64,000 nucleotides of DNA, taken from Phytophthora sp. 'mugwort' (lineage: Eukaryota > Oomycota > Peronosporomycetes > Peronosporales > Peronosporaceae). Location of the stretch: assembly GCA_033558025.1 (NCBI GenBank), contig JAUCEF010000016.1, positions 1,240,001-1,304,000 of the forward strand, given 5' to 3'. The notes under the pieces are model-generated. The model saw only the letters and a list, made by a program, of their open reading frames with translations, made no database searches and was not told where the DNA came from. Below, piece after piece: positions 21,376 to 33,489 of the stretch. A program made the translations under genes and the position numbers. How positions within the stretch are numbered: the stretch's first letter is position 1; each line of letters opens with the position of its first letter.

Positions 21376-23415
21376 CTAGCGCTTCCACGTCGTGCTCTTG
21401 GAATCCGAGAGCTCAAATGGGAAGAGCGGCGCACGCGGCACGACGGACAGGCCGCGGCACGTATGCACAGAGATTTTGCCCTGGTTCAGCGTCTTCTGGG
21501 ATCCTGCCGTGCCGTCGAGGTCCACGGCCGTGACGGAAAGCCAACCGAAGCCTGGCACCTCCAGCTCCACGACTGTCGTGCGCTTGGGCTTCTTGTGCTT
21601 GGACTTGGCCAGCACGCTGTCGAGCACGTAGTCCTTCAAGTAAATGTTCTGTGAGAGCGTGAGCGGGCCAGTAAAACTCATGGCATCGAGACCACGCGGA
21701 GGTGAAAGGATGCCACCAGCGTGCTTGATGAACGTGTCCTCGGCACCTAAACAGACACAAAATGTCAAGAAAAACACAGCACACATCAGTTATTGTGTTT
21801 TTTACGCACATTTTGTAGTGGTAATTTCGTAGCAAACTTACGTTCGGTATTTGTAAGGTGGCCAGGCAGCACGCCGTACCATGACAGCAGCAGGAAATTC
21901 TTGCCGCTGTCGTTGCCGAGGGTCTCATAGTCGAAACGCGCAAGAGCACCTAGAAACAAGCTACGACCGGGACGAACGCGATAGGTTGTAACCTGGTTTA
22001 AAAAAAAAAACGCAGCTAGTTGGAAAAAAAACACGACCGGCCACTGCGTCCATGACGTACCGGTAGCTGCTTGGTCGGAAACACATTCTTCAGCTGGGCA
22101 GCGCCATCCAGCGCGAGCACTTCAACAAGCTTCTGTCGCTTCGAGTCGGTAATTAAGCCAGGTGTATCCAGGATGTTGAAAACTTCATTTTGCACCATGA
22201 CAGGCAGATACTGGACAGCCAGGGTCGTGCCGGGCAGCGGCGATGTTGTCATCTTCCGATCCTCCTCGGAACTCGTCTCTATCATATCTGGGTTCTCGCC
22301 TGGGGCGACATATAGCTCTCCGTGCGGCGTCGTGACGGTTATCTCTTCCTCCACCGCTGTCTTGTCCTTCTCCGTCTTCGTCTCGTCTAACAAGCCCTCG
22401 TCAATGTTGAGCATCGTCGCTGTTTCATCGTCTTCCAACTCGGACAACTGCACCTCCGACATTTTCATGTATTTGCGGTGGTTGTGTTGCCATTTGCGGT
22501 CCACCAGGTGCGACAGGAACGAGTTGAGGAACGTCGACTTGCCCACATTAGCAGCGCCCACCACACAGATATCGCGACCCTGTCGGTACTTGGCCACATC
22601 CTCCACGATCTCCTTCATACCAATACGCTTCATGGCGCTGATCAAGTAGATTGAGGTCAAATTGTCGATCCCCGCCTCCCTACAAGTATAAAAAAAAAAA
22701 TCCGTGAGTCTCTTTCCACCGTACCTCCCACTTCTCAACCACTTCTCCCGTACTTGGCCTCCTGCTTAATTCTCCTCATGAGTCGTCTGATACCCGACTT
22801 AGTGGGCACCAAATCCCCCTTATTAACCACGAGCATGACCTGCTTCTTGCCGAAAATGTGGCGTGCCTTTGGCAGCAGACTGCCGGAGATGTCGAGAATG
22901 TCCACCAGCTGGATCATGAGCATGTCCTTGCTGCGAAGCTCCATGACGCGCTTCTCGTACTCCTCGTATGGCATCTTAGTGTCCGAGATCTTACCGTACT
23001 GCGTCATCTGGAAGCAGCGCTCGCAGCACAGTCCCTTCAGCTCTTTGAGCTCGTGCACATTCTCCAGCAGCTGCTTGGGAAAGTACCCGACCTGCTTGGG
23101 CTCCTCGTACTGTAGCTCGATGCCGCAGCCGCTACATGTCCACTGCTCCATGATAGACACGTGGTTCAGAATCTGCTCCACCGTCAGCTTGGGCTTCTCG
23201 GCGGCAGCAACGGCGCGCGTAACCTCCAGAGCGTCTGGGATCTTTGATGTGTCCGTCGACGAGCAATTGCGACGGGTAAAGGACGCGTTGAACGGTAGAT
23301 TCAATGTCTGCGAGTGTGGACACAATGCAGCTACGTGGTGACGAGCGCAAAGGCGATACGACGGCTTCAGCACGCCGCGAGAGCGGCGCAACACTAACGT
23401 CCGAAGCGACAGCAT
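21376..23415 (-). CDS. NOA1: Circularly permuted mitochondrial GTPase, NOA1/YqeH family
   Basis: Exons on the minus strand: 22754-23415, 22061-22679, 21842-21992, 21376-21746. Introns are GT-AG (74, 68 and 95 bp) and the frame joins exactly to 600 aa. The N-terminus (MLSLRTLVLRRSRGVLK) is a good mitochondrial presequence. A four-Cys zinc finger (CSGC 94-97, CERC 131-134) precedes a GTPase with permuted motif order: G4 NKGD (198-201), G5 SAM (235-237), G1 GAANVGKS (262-269), G2 PGTT, then G3 DTPG. This is the diagnostic order of YqeH/NOA1/BPG2 proteins, which assist small-subunit assembly of bacterial-type ribosomes, here most likely in mitochondria. The gene is head-to-head with the deacetylase gene at 23566, 150 bp apart. 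Confidence 0.94.
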
Positions 23416-23565
23416 GCTTGCCAGTCAAATTGTGCGGCCGTCACTATTTTCGGTCCGAAAGTAAGCTTATTAAATTTCGGACATTCAATGCAAAAATTGT
23501 CCAGATAAAAATCGAGCCTACAGAACTATTGCCAATTTTGCGATCTTGAAACGACAGGTGAAAAT
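23416..23565. promoter_or_regulatory. Shared 150-bp promoter of NOA1 and HDAC genes
   Basis: The two start codons (23415 minus, 23566 plus) are separated by 150 bp with no other feature. Both promoters and 5' UTRs must fit here or overlap. Confidence 0.6.
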
Positions 23566-24666
23566 ATGAAGGTGGGGTACGTGTACGACGAGCGCTACTT
23601 GTGGCATCGGCCGTGGAGTGTACAGTATTCTGCGTTGGTGGAGCCATTCCGCCACTGGGAGTCCCCAGAGACCAAGCGCCGGTTCCACTCATTGCTGGCG
23701 GTGTCGGGTCTGTTGGATCAGCTGGTGTCCATAAAGCCCCAAGTTGCCTCTAAGGACCAACTGGAGCGAGTACATACCCGTCAGTACCTGGAAGAACTCG
23801 AGCGACTCTCAGACAGGGAAGAAGGCGGCAATGTCGGAGAGGAAGCACCGTTCTCTCAGTTCGCCTTTGACATCGCGCGGCTGTCGGCTGGAGGGGTCCT
23901 CGCAGCAGCCGACGCGGTGATGGACGGCCGGGTGGACACTGCCTACGTCCTCACACGTCCACCTGGACACCATGCAGTTGCCAACATGGGGATGGGTTTT
24001 TGTCTACTTAACAATGTAGCCATTGCGGCGAACCATCTCTTGAAAATGTATCCGACGCAGATAAAGCAGATCGCTATTGTCGACTATGACGTCCATCACG
24101 GCAATGGAACCCAAGAAGCTTTTTATCAAGATGATCGCGTGCTATTTGTGTCGCTGCATCAAGCGAACAATTATCCGGCAAATAGTGGAAATGTTATTGA
24201 GAGGGGAGAAGGAAGGGGGAAAGGATTCAATATTAATCTGCCATTGCCGCCGGGATCCGGATCGGGGGCGTATGAATACGCATTTAAGACCGTTGTGGTG
24301 CCAGCGCTGGAAAGGTTCAAGCCAGATTTCGTGCTTGTGTCATCGGGGTTTGATGCGTCGTATGCAGATCCGCTGGCTGCGATGATCCTGAGTAGTAACG
24401 TGTTTCGATACATGGCACACGAATTGATAGAGGCGGCGAAGCGACTGTGTGAAGGACGGATTGTGTTTGCCCATGAAGGAGGATATTCGGAAACGTACGT
24501 GCCATTTTGCGGTGTTGCGGTGATTGAGGAGATGCTGGGTGTTCAGGATGTTGACAAGCAGATAAAGGACCCATTCTTGTGCGAAGTGGAGAGGTGGGGA
24601 TATCAGGAGCTGCAAGAGCATCAAAAACAAGCTGTAGACACCGTAGCGATTGCCGAACATCTTTAG
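23566..24666 (+). CDS. Histone deacetylase, class II / amidohydrolase-like
   Basis: An intronless 366-aa protein that is essentially only the deacetylase domain. Zn-dependent arginase-deacetylase fold motifs are present: RPPGHHA (131-137, the tandem active-site His), DYDVHHGNGT (173-182, Zn-binding Asp and His), SGFDA (260-264, second Zn Asp) and EGGYSE (304-309, catalytic Tyr). Motif wording fits class II HDACs and bacterial acetoin-utilisation or acetylpolyamine hydrolases better than class I. It removes acetyl groups from lysines, or possibly polyamines. No long N- or C-terminal extensions and no obvious localisation signal are seen. Confidence 0.93.
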   Translation: MKVGYVYDERYLWHRPWSVQYSALVEPFRHWESPETKRRFHSLLAVSGLLDQLVSIKPQVASKDQLERVHTRQYLEELERLSDREEGGNVGEEAPFSQFAFDIARLSAGGVLAAADAVMDGRVDTAYVLTRPPGHHAVANMGMGFCLLNNVAIAANHLLKMYPTQIKQIAIVDYDVHHGNGTQEAFYQDDRVLFVSLHQANNYPANSGNVIERGEGRGKGFNINLPLPPGSGSGAYEYAFKTVVVPALERFKPDFVLVSSGFDASYADPLAAMILSSNVFRYMAHELIEAAKRLCEGRIVFAHEGGYSETYVPFCGVAVIEEMLGVQDVDKQIKDPFLCEVERWGYQELQEHQKQAVDTVAIAEHL

Positions 24667-25805
24667 ACAAACTAGCACCAAATTTTCTCCTTCATACCTC
24701 TTAAGAGAAATCGTCTGTCGTGTTACGAAAGCGCTAGTGGTATTGCGAGCAGTCGTGGAATAACGCCGAGATGTGAGCAATCATTCGTCGACGAGAACGC
24801 GCTAAGCACTGGTTTTGATATTATTAATTCTGTTGAGATAAGTCTTGCGGCTTTCAGTAACAGCTGAAATTTCAAGAAGTTTTTTTGAGTACTGAGCGAA
24901 CACGTACTGTACACGACTGCGCTGTCCACGTCAACACCTTATGGAATTTAAAGATGTCATGCTCTCAGACTCCGCGTTGGGGTAGGGCTAGCATTAGCGA
25001 CGCATACCATTTATTCTCATGAGTGGAAACCCACTTCTCACTGGAAAACTAATCAGACTTCATTTCGTTTTCTCCATTCTCTGCTACACCCGGACTACGT
25101 ACTCGAGCTAGACAGTATGTAAACACGTGATGCACTGGAGTTGTACGATTGGTATCACCGCCATCATAGCAAGCCCATAGGTCATAATGAGGGAGGCTGG
25201 CAAATGAAGAAACATTTATTAGTACTCGAAAGTAATAGAAAGCTGAACGAGGATCCTATGGTAAATCGTTGTCGCGCGAGCAGAGCAGAGTCATGCCTTC
25301 TGGGGTGGCGTGGGCGACGAGTGCCACGACGCGTGTTGTAATGACATTGTGGTTAGCGCGTCAGTTGATTTCCTACAGCCGCAAATCTAACAAGGCTGTG
25401 CGAAGCATCTAAAGCTTGTCATAGATTAAAGCTGTCTTAATCGAGACAACGTGCCCGGTATGCCTCATTCCAGTTGCCATTTTCAGTTTCACCGCAACTC
25501 GTAATCATTTATTGAGCAGCCCAAAACTCCGCTCGGATCAAAGAAATAGAACATGAAATTTTACTACGTAGTAGTTCCAGCCGATATATCGGGATATCGG
25601 AAAACAATACGCTTAATCTCGTCAGCAATACACATGAAAAGCCTCTGTCGATAAGAACCATGGACATGCATTTCAAAAGTTACCAATATCTGCCGCGTTT
25701 GCGGCTTCACCAGGTTGTAAGCATGAAAAAACGAAAAATCCATGGCATACCTGACCGACCGAACTAGTAGCTAAGGGAGCGTAACGACGTCGCTCACCCG
25801 CTCGC
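24667..25805. other. Intergenic, 1.1 kb, no gene recognised
   Basis: This lies between the 3' ends of the HDAC and AlaRS genes, which converge here. Open frames are short and not protein-like. No repeat or RNA gene recognised. Confidence 0.5.
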
Positions 25806-28805
25806 TTACTGGACGAAAGCCTTGGCCAGTGCCACGGCTTCGTCGATCTTCTCCACCGTCTTGGCCTGACCCGTCGCGTTGAGAGCGTCCTTACCCCCAC
25901 CCTTGCCCTTCATCACGGCCATTGCGTGGTTCACCCACTTGCGAGCGTCCAACGGCTTCGACTCCACGTGTTGCTGACTGACCTGCGTGAAGGCCGCCGT
26001 CTTGTTGGCATCCGAGTCCGTGCTGAAGATCATGAAGCTGCCAGTCGGGATGATGGCGCTCATGGCCTCCAGCATCTCACGCCCCAGCTTAGAGTCCGTG
26101 CCGACGTCGAACTTGACCACAACGACCTCTTGGCCGGCCTCCTTGGCCTTGGTGGCCTCAGCCGTCGCGTCGCGGACGCCATTGGCCGCGCGAGCAGCCG
26201 CAGCCTGCTTCTTAATCTTCTTGACACGGTTCACGAGACCGTCCACCTGCTTCCGGAGCTTGTCCTTGAGAGGGAGTGAGATCAGAGCTTGGTCGAGAAC
26301 AGGCTTGAAAGCAGACACGCTCTCGACGAATTCATTGCCATCGAGCTTCGCAATGGCGTCCAGCTCAGCCTGCAGCTTAGCACCACGTTCTTCGGCTTCT
26401 ACAGCCAGTTCGCAAGTGTAAGCGGACACACGGCGAATACCCTTGGCAATGGCACCTTCCTCATACAGGACAAATTTCTTGGCCTCCTTAGTGTTCTTGA
26501 GGTGGGTACCACCACAAAACTCCACCGAGAAATTGCTCCAGCTGCTGTTCTCAGGGTCCTCAAGCATCGGGGCGATGGGCTGGCCAATCGACACAACGCG
26601 GACAAAGTCCGGGTACGTCTCGCCAAACACAGCACGCAGGCCCTGGATACGCTTGGCCTCCGCCTGAGCCGAGTCTTGCGTGTACACTTCCAGCTGCTGC
26701 TTAATAATGTCATCGCAAATGGCCTCCACTTCGGCGAGCTGGTTGGGTTTCAGTGCCTTGTTGTTCGTGAAGTCGAAACGCAGACGCGCGTCGTCCACAA
26801 GCGACCCACGTTGGTCCACAGTCGTCCCCAGGACCTTGCGCAGAGCAAAGTTGAGGGCGTGGGTCATCGTGTGATTGGGAGCAATCTTAGCACGACGCGT
26901 GTAGTCCACCTGACACTCGACAGCATCGCCAACCTTCATCAAACCCGAAGCAATTGGACCCATGTGCATCACGTAACCGGCGTACGACTCCACGGAGTCC
27001 ACGTCCAGCTTGAAGTTGGCCGCACTCAGTACACCTGTGTCGTAGATCTGGCCACCAGCTTGAGGGTAGAACGAGGTCTTGTCCAGGATAACACCAACAC
27101 GCTCGAAGTCGCCGGCTTTCACCTCATCCACGAAGTCCGAGCTGGACTCGGTAGTAGTGAAGATAGCCACCACCTTCGCTGAAGTCTTGATGTTCCAGTC
27201 GTACTTCGCCATGTCGTCTGTGATAGTAATGTGCTTGCCAGCAAGTGTACTAGTCTCGCGGGCTTCCAGGACGAGCGGGCGAGCACCGTTACTGCCGCCT
27301 TTCTTGCGGTCCATCTTCGAACGTTCGCTCTGCAAACGCATGCAGTCTTCGTAGCCCTTAATGTCGACAGTCATACCCTCTTCCTCGGCCATGATCTCAG
27401 TCAGATCAATGGGGAAACCCATCGAGTCGTACAGGAAGAAAGCGTCTTCACCAGGCACGATAAGCGCCTTGTCCGAGCCAGCGTTGGCCTCGCGGATGCC
27501 CTGAGCAATCTTCTTGAAGCGCTCAATACCCTTGTTGAGCGTGCGACCAAAGGACTTTTCCTCATCAAGGATGATCTCTTCCACCTCCTTCTGCTTCTGA
27601 ATCAGCTCAGGGAAAGCCTCGCCCAGCATGTTCACCACCACTGGCACTAGCTCCGTGATGAAGCCGCTTGGTGCGTTAAGAAACTGTTGGCCGTAGCGTA
27701 CGGCACGACGCAGAATACGACGCAGTACGTAGCCGCGGCCGTCGTTGCTGGGTACAGCACCGTCCGTGATAGCGAACGTCAGTGTACGCACATGGTCTGC
27801 CACGACACGGTATGCCATGTCCTTCTTGTCGGGGTCCTCCTTGCCGAGCTTGCCCGTGTACGGAGCGGCTTTGGTCGACTTTTGAATAGCAGCAAACAAT
27901 GGAGTGAAGACGTCCGTGTCGTAGTTGGATTCTTTGCCCTGCAGGATGGAGGCCAGACGCTCGAACCCCATACCGGTATCCACGTGCTTGTGTGGTAACG
28001 ACACGAGCTTACCGTCCTGTTCGCGGTTAAACTGGATGAACACGTTGTTCCAGATCTCAATAACATCTGGCAGGTCAGCATTTACAAGCTTAGAAGCGTC
28101 TCGGTTGCCGATACGGTCGTAGTGGATCTCCGTGCAAGGTCCGCAAGGACCGACGTCACCCATTTCCCAGAAGTTGTCCTTGCAGCCAAAGGGCAGCACG
28201 CGCTCAGTGGGCAGGTAATTAAGCCATATTTGACGGGTCTCCTCGTCGGCAGGAAGTCCCTGCGCGTCGTCGCCGCCGAAGTAGGTGGCATAGAGGCGGC
28301 CCTTGTCAATGCCGAAGACCTCCGTGAGCAGAGTAAAGCTCATGTGCACAGCCTCCTTCTTGAAGTAATTGCCGAAGCTCCAGTTGCCCAGCATCTCGAA
28401 GAATGTGTGGTGGTACACGTCCTTACCCACGTCGTCCAGGTCGTTGTGCTTGCCACCAGCGCGGATGCACTTCTGCGAGTTGCAGGCGCGCACGAGCTTG
28501 GCCATAGGATGCGACGGGTCTACCTGGCCCAGGAAAATGGGCTTGTACTGGTTCATACCGGCGTTGATAAATAGCAGCGTCGGGTCGTCCAGGGGCACCA
28601 CGGGACACGACTTGTAGAACGTGTGCGGCAGCTCCTTCTGCGTCTCGAAGAACTCGAAGAATGTCTTGCGGATGCGCGCGGCGGGCCAGTTTTCCACGCT
28701 GAAGGGGGAAAGGGCGGACACCTTTCTCTCCAGCGCCTCCACGCGTACGTCTGAGGCCGCGACGGCCTTCTCCAGCGACGCCACCTTGCTCTCTAGTCCG
28801 CTCAT
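25806..28805 (-). CDS. AARS1: Alanyl-tRNA synthetase, cytosolic
   Basis: An intronless 999-aa protein; ATG at 28805, stop TAA at 25806-25808. It charges tRNA-Ala. The class II catalytic core includes the motif 2 region HHTFFEMLGNWSFGNYF and the tRNA-recognition region, followed by the editing domain with the HxxxH site (HTMTHALNFAL) and the distal Zn ligands (CGGTHLKNT), then a C-Ala region. About 32 residues at the N-terminus form a heptad-like coiled coil (LESKVASLEKAVAASDVRV), an addition to the usual start. Length and order are typical of eukaryotic cytosolic AlaRS. No mitochondrial presequence is apparent. It is head-to-head with the coiled-coil gene at 29008. Confidence 0.97.
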   Translation of the reverse strand: MSGLESKVASLEKAVAASDVRVEALERKVSALSPFSVENWPAARIRKTFFEFFETQKELPHTFYKSCPVVPLDDPTLLFINAGMNQYKPIFLGQVDPSHPMAKLVRACNSQKCIRAGGKHNDLDDVGKDVYHHTFFEMLGNWSFGNYFKKEAVHMSFTLLTEVFGIDKGRLYATYFGGDDAQGLPADEETRQIWLNYLPTERVLPFGCKDNFWEMGDVGPCGPCTEIHYDRIGNRDASKLVNADLPDVIEIWNNVFIQFNREQDGKLVSLPHKHVDTGMGFERLASILQGKESNYDTDVFTPLFAAIQKSTKAAPYTGKLGKEDPDKKDMAYRVVADHVRTLTFAITDGAVPSNDGRGYVLRRILRRAVRYGQQFLNAPSGFITELVPVVVNMLGEAFPELIQKQKEVEEIILDEEKSFGRTLNKGIERFKKIAQGIREANAGSDKALIVPGEDAFFLYDSMGFPIDLTEIMAEEEGMTVDIKGYEDCMRLQSERSKMDRKKGGSNGARPLVLEARETSTLAGKHITITDDMAKYDWNIKTSAKVVAIFTTTESSSDFVDEVKAGDFERVGVILDKTSFYPQAGGQIYDTGVLSAANFKLDVDSVESYAGYVMHMGPIASGLMKVGDAVECQVDYTRRAKIAPNHTMTHALNFALRKVLGTTVDQRGSLVDDARLRFDFTNNKALKPNQLAEVEAICDDIIKQQLEVYTQDSAQAEAKRIQGLRAVFGETYPDFVRVVSIGQPIAPMLEDPENSSWSNFSVEFCGGTHLKNTKEAKKFVLYEEGAIAKGIRRVSAYTCELAVEAEERGAKLQAELDAIAKLDGNEFVESVSAFKPVLDQALISLPLKDKLRKQVDGLVNRVKKIKKQAAAARAANGVRDATAEATKAKEAGQEVVVVKFDVGTDSKLGREMLEAMSAIIPTGSFMIFSTDSDANKTAAFTQVSQQHVESKPLDARKWVNHAMAVMKGKGGGKDALNATGQAKTVEKIDEAVALAKAFVQ

Positions 28806-29007
28806 AGCTCCTTCTTGCCACTTAATCCTTTCTTTGGGGGATGCCGATACAATGCGGAAGTGATGTCGGCCAGCGATCCAAAGGGGAGTGGCGCGTTAGG
28901 ATTGGTCAGAATGGAAATGATATGGCGCGATCCGTGATTGGATGAAACACTTGATGAAGTGTGAAACACCAAGTGACACCAAATTTGCAAAACGGTGCAA
29001 GTGGGCA
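28806..29007. promoter_or_regulatory. Shared 202-bp promoter of AlaRS and coiled-coil gene
   Basis: Divergent start codons at 28805 (minus) and 29008 (plus). An initiator-like TCACTTCC lies on the minus strand at about 28857-28865, roughly 55 bp upstream of the AlaRS ATG. Confidence 0.5.
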
Positions 29008-31599
29008 ATGGACCGCCTGCAGCAGGAGCTGCCGGCACTGCCCGGGTTGGAGCAGCTGGTAAGGCGCTGCACAGTCCTTTGGCTGTTGCATCAGGTTGAT
29101 AAGTATCTGACCTAGTGTCTCCGCGCTGCAGTCGGCGTCGCAGGTACGCGATTTGCCGTGGCGCGTCAAGGAACTGGTGCTCATCGCGCTCTTCCGCGAG
29201 GTGCGATGACTGTATAGATTATATGTATATATGTGTACATCTAACTAGGTGGTTGTACTATCGCAGCAATTGTCGTCGAATGCGGTATCGGAGGACCTGC
29301 AGAGCAAGAGCAGAGACCGTAAACTGGAGCGCAAGGCGGATAAACTGCTGGACGACGTGTAAGTTGGTTGCTGTTGGCGTCGATTGCCGGGGGTTGACGT
29401 ATGGATATGATACTTCTAGAGATCACACTGCGCTTCGGAAGAAGGAGGAGAGCTATCGAGCGGACTTCATGCAAGTGGCTGCTGCGGAGCTGGCGGTGTG
29501 TTGGTATTTGCTTTTGACTGGCATTTCTTTTAGGCTAAAATGTTGCTCACGTCATTTTACAGAGACTAGGAGCGCCAGCCTTGATCACATGGCAGAAACT
29601 GGTGTTTGATAAGGATTGTTGTGCTCAGGCTTTTCGCCTGTTGCTGACTCGAATCAAATCGTCGCGACGGAGTGTGGCTACTGGGGTTAGCACCAATAGC
29701 TCATCGCTCCTTGCAGCACGATACGCTGCTGGGAGATCGCGTCAGGGCACAGGAGGCAGGCGACAAAGCAACAATAATACACAGGACGACGATGAACATC
29801 GAGAGAATCGCGACGCCATCACCGAGAGCGACGAACCTGAAGGACGTACTCGATTTCCTCCGCTGAAACCGACTCAGCGTCGCCCATCCGCTACTCGAAA
29901 GAACGGACGCAGCCTTGCTTCTCACTCTCCTTCAGACGACATGAGCACAGCGATGAATTGGAATTCTGATACTACCATCGAGACACCTCCCGAAGAAGAT
30001 GAACTTGATAATTTGAGTGTACATGCGTCTCCAGAGCCTGTCCAGGATCGGCGAACATCCAGTCACCAGACAGGAGCTGGTATCTCGATCGAGCGGACAG
30101 TACGAAGCAAGCAATCTTCATATTTCGCATCGAACTTCGAGAAAAATCAGCTACAGTCGTTGCAAGAAGAAAACGTCTCGTTGACAGGCGAGAATACGAA
30201 ATTGCGCGATGAAATTAAGCAATTGGAGGCGTTGAATTCTGTGCTTCAGGATGAAAAGTCGAGCAACAGCCTGCTCGATACTTATCCCAACTCAATAGAG
30301 TTTGCACAACGGCGGATCAAGTTACTTCAAGCGCAGAACATGCAGCTTCAACGACAAGTGCGCCTGCTACAAGACGCAATCCAGGCCCGAGAGAATGCTG
30401 AAGTAAATTTGATGGCCGCACTGAACCATTGGCGTAGTGTTATTCAAGCTGGACGTGAAGAAGCTAAAGCCGCAGGTGCCGACCAGAAAGCAACAAGCAC
30501 ATCTACTGAACAAGAAGGTACTGGTGCCCGTCAGCCGATTAAATGGATGTTGGCGGTTCCCGATAAACTTCTGAGTGAGTTGAAGCGTGTGGAGGGACAA
30601 ATCCGGGGTGGTGAAATCGCTGCGAATACCTGTTTCGAAACCAAACTGCGTGTGAGCAACTTGTCATCATCTCTTCTGCGTAACCAGGACATTTCATTGA
30701 AGCTGCATGAGATTTACGGACGAGAGCCGTCGAGTTTGGCTCATTTACGAGTTGAAAGGGTACAACAGCTAGAGGATGCACTTGGATCGGTTTCGGCAGA
30801 ACTGGACCAGCTGAGCGCTCAAGTGCTGCAGCGCTTTCCCCCGACAGTTTCAACAACAGAGCCAATGCGTTCCGGTGCCTATGAGCTGGGGAGAAGTGTG
30901 CGAGAATTGCTTCTCGAGGTTGGGGCGTTTGGTGTTGTGGTACCAACTCCGTCCGCATCTACCACAACAAATGCTGCTGCTACGATTCACGGTGAAAGCA
31001 CTACAGCTGTCGATATCATTAACGCTTTATCTTCGACATCAGGGATGGCAAGGGGGTCTGGGGGTGCCAGAGAGCGCGAGAAGCAAGCGAAGGTTATGCT
31101 GAAGCAGCTACATGCAAGATACATTGCTATGGAGAATGATATTGTATCTTGCCGCAGAGAAGCAGAATACTGGCGAACAGCATGGCACACACAGGAGAAT
31201 CTACTTCGCAAATTAGCCAAGCGTGTGCGTCATCTTGGACACAAGAAAATGGAGTGGTGCCAACACAACGTATTGACACCGATGGTGAATTTAGTTGAGG
31301 TGTTCGCATCTTTTCAACAAGCCTACGATGAGAACACTACTCGTCAGAATCCGTATTTACCGCTGCTCGTGGAGACGTTGAGGATGGAGCACCCGATGCT
31401 GGAGGACGCATTGCAACAGTGGCAAGATTATTCAAGAAGTGTTCAATTGAAGATGGATGAACTTGTTGCAGACTACGAGGCCAACCGACTTGTTCTCCTC
31501 TCGTCATCTAGCAAACAAAAATCTCGTGCTGCTACTTTGGTGTCCGAGGTGGGCGATGATACCCTCCCTAGTATGAGTCAGCAACTTCCAGTACACTGA
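29008..31599 (+). CDS. Coiled-coil protein of unknown function, five exons
   Basis: Exons 29008-29058, 29132-29200, 29267-29358, 29420-29495 and 29563-31599; all introns GT-AG. The phases join exactly to 774 aa. It begins MDRLQQELPALPGLEQL. A Ser/Arg/acidic low-complexity stretch (about residues 120-290) is followed by long coiled coils (LREEIKQL-like heptads, then QRRIKLLQAQNMQLQRQVRL), a globular-looking middle (RMEHPML region) and a Ser-rich end. No catalytic motif or TM segment. Long coiled coils suggest a structural or cytoskeletal role, but I recognise no family. It shares a promoter region with AlaRS. Confidence 0.85.
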
Positions 31600-32426
31600 A
31601 CTACGCGATGTCGAGCAGGCTAATACTACCCTGTAAAAATGATTTTGCGAGCATTGTCGTTGCTCCGCGCTCATTTCCATGCTTGCAGTGTAAGCTTATG
31701 CCAATTTTCGTGCTCACTATGTATTATACCCACGTGATAATACGATTGTGTCCCCCAAGAGTGCGCAAATCGATTTGACCGTAATTCGTCGTTGTGCTTA
31801 AAGTCCTCATCCGTCGTAAAAACGCTTCAGGATCTCAAATTAAGCTTTATTCTGCTATAAAAGCACGTGTGCTGTACATCGTGCCGATCAGAGAGTGGTC
31901 ATTGCCTTGGTGCAGAATTTTATTTTCACTTGACAGATCCACTTGTAGTCGACCACTACGAATGGATGTGCGATCTTGGAGAATTCTTGGTCGACTAAAA
32001 TGACAAAGAATCCTCCAAGACCGCACAACGAGATACAAAAGCTGTTTCAGCTTATCAACATGTCTATAGTACTGTAAATATTCGTCGCTGATGAAAATAT
32101 ATTAATACATGTTCTGTAGACCGACTAATAGTCTACAGTAGAGTCGCTAGTAAGCTTACCAAGTTTGGCGTATTGTTCCATAGCACATGCATTGAAATCG
32201 ATATTTCTGATGCCAATAACGTCATCAACAATTTTCAGAATTCGCTCAAGTGACCACCGGAGCGCTAAAAATAAAAGTATTCAATTGAAAATGAATGAAT
32301 GATACACAACGACATATTCACCTCGTCGCCGGTAACCAGAAATCTCGACCCCATATCGAGTTTGACTTGAGTGGATGGAGAGTGCTACATATAAAGGAAC
32401 ATGATACGATCATGGTCTGCTGCACC
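31600..32426. other. Intergenic, no gene recognised
   Basis: AT-rich DNA with short non-protein-like frames only. A loose inverted similarity (TTCTTGGTCGACTAAAATG and nearby CCTCCAAGA) is not convincing as an element. Confidence 0.45.
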
Positions 32427-33025
32427 TTAGTCCTTGCCGACTGCGACGGCTACGGCCGAGCCCGACGTGGCAGCCGCGGGGGCGTCAAAGATACCCGTCA
32501 CGATCTGCTCGATCTCCTCTGGTGTTTTTCCGCACCTCGCGAGCTCCACGACTACATGCTGGCGATCTCTGCCTGCAAGAACGTAGCGTTGGTCCGAAGC
32601 ACGGGCGGAAACAGCCGTGGTACGGGGCTCCACGATCCTCCAAGCCTCCCAGAGTTGACGGTTCTGGTTTGCACACTTGGCGACGTTGTTGTCGTCGCAC
32701 TGGAGGACATTGCCCGTGTGGCATGACACGAAGTACAGAGCGCAGTCCGAGTCTGTCTCCATGGTGAAGAGCTCCCACTCGCCAGGCTCTTTCGGGTCAA
32801 AGACGCACTCCCCACTCGCACGAACTTGCAAGAAGCGTCCGTTGCGAACTGTTCGATCGCGATCTTATCATCGCGAACACGACGCAGAATGAGCTGCTCG
32901 TACATGTCGCGGTTGTCGGTCAGACAACGAGGCTTCTTGGACCCAGGGGGGTTCTACAGGTTCTTTATTTTGCGAATCGACTGAAGGATCACAGGCACAT
33001 CGAACGGAATTTCGGACAGGTCCAT
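32427..33025 (-). pseudogene. Beta-trefoil-like family member, short branch (pseudogene)
   Basis: The start is MDLSEIPFDVPVILQSIRK (ATG at 33025). The body is beta-rich (FTMETDSDCALYFVSCHTGN) and the end carries the helical motif RDRQHVVVELARCGKTPEEI. A TAG at 32954-32956 replaces the Gln codon (CAA) of the paralogue at 40651, and a frameshift lies near 32840 in the FLQVRASGECVF region. The fold looks like fascin/actin-crosslinking beta-trefoil repeats; this is inference from alternating short strands. Two more decayed copies follow at 33490-33870 and 33950-34490 on the same strand, a dying tandem array. Confidence 0.8.
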
Positions 33026-33489
33026 TCCAAAGCTTTGGTAGGTTAAGGTGTGTGTGCTGAGGAGTTGAGCGCTAGACGGAAAATGAGGCGAAGCTCAACG
33101 GGGATGGCCGCCATCATGGCGTCCGCTGCATTGGGCTGAAATGAATGATCAAGTTCGCCTTCAATCCATGGGAAAATGCGTACTTAAAATGTCTCAAAGG
33201 ATTAGACAGTTTCAAACCATGGAAAAACTTTGAAGGGAGATGTGATGATTCCACCTTGGATGTTGTAGCACTCAAAAATTACTGTTCAACACGGTGTTCA
33301 ACGCCGTAATTTATCCGGACCTACAATATTATTAAGTCAAACCATTCAGCCAGACGCTTTTCCACACTTCGCAAATTAAGTCTTGGCGTTGTTTCCAGCG
33401 AGGACGTGACGTGGGCTGGCACAGATTGCACTTGATTGGTAGCTTAGTACGAATACCACGTAGCTACGATTCTGCATCCGCTAACCCAA

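Noticed and set aside
26289..27182. 297-codon plus-strand open frame inside AlaRS
   Set aside because: It is antisense to a fully conserved enzyme gene and depends on its codon bias; composition is not protein-like.
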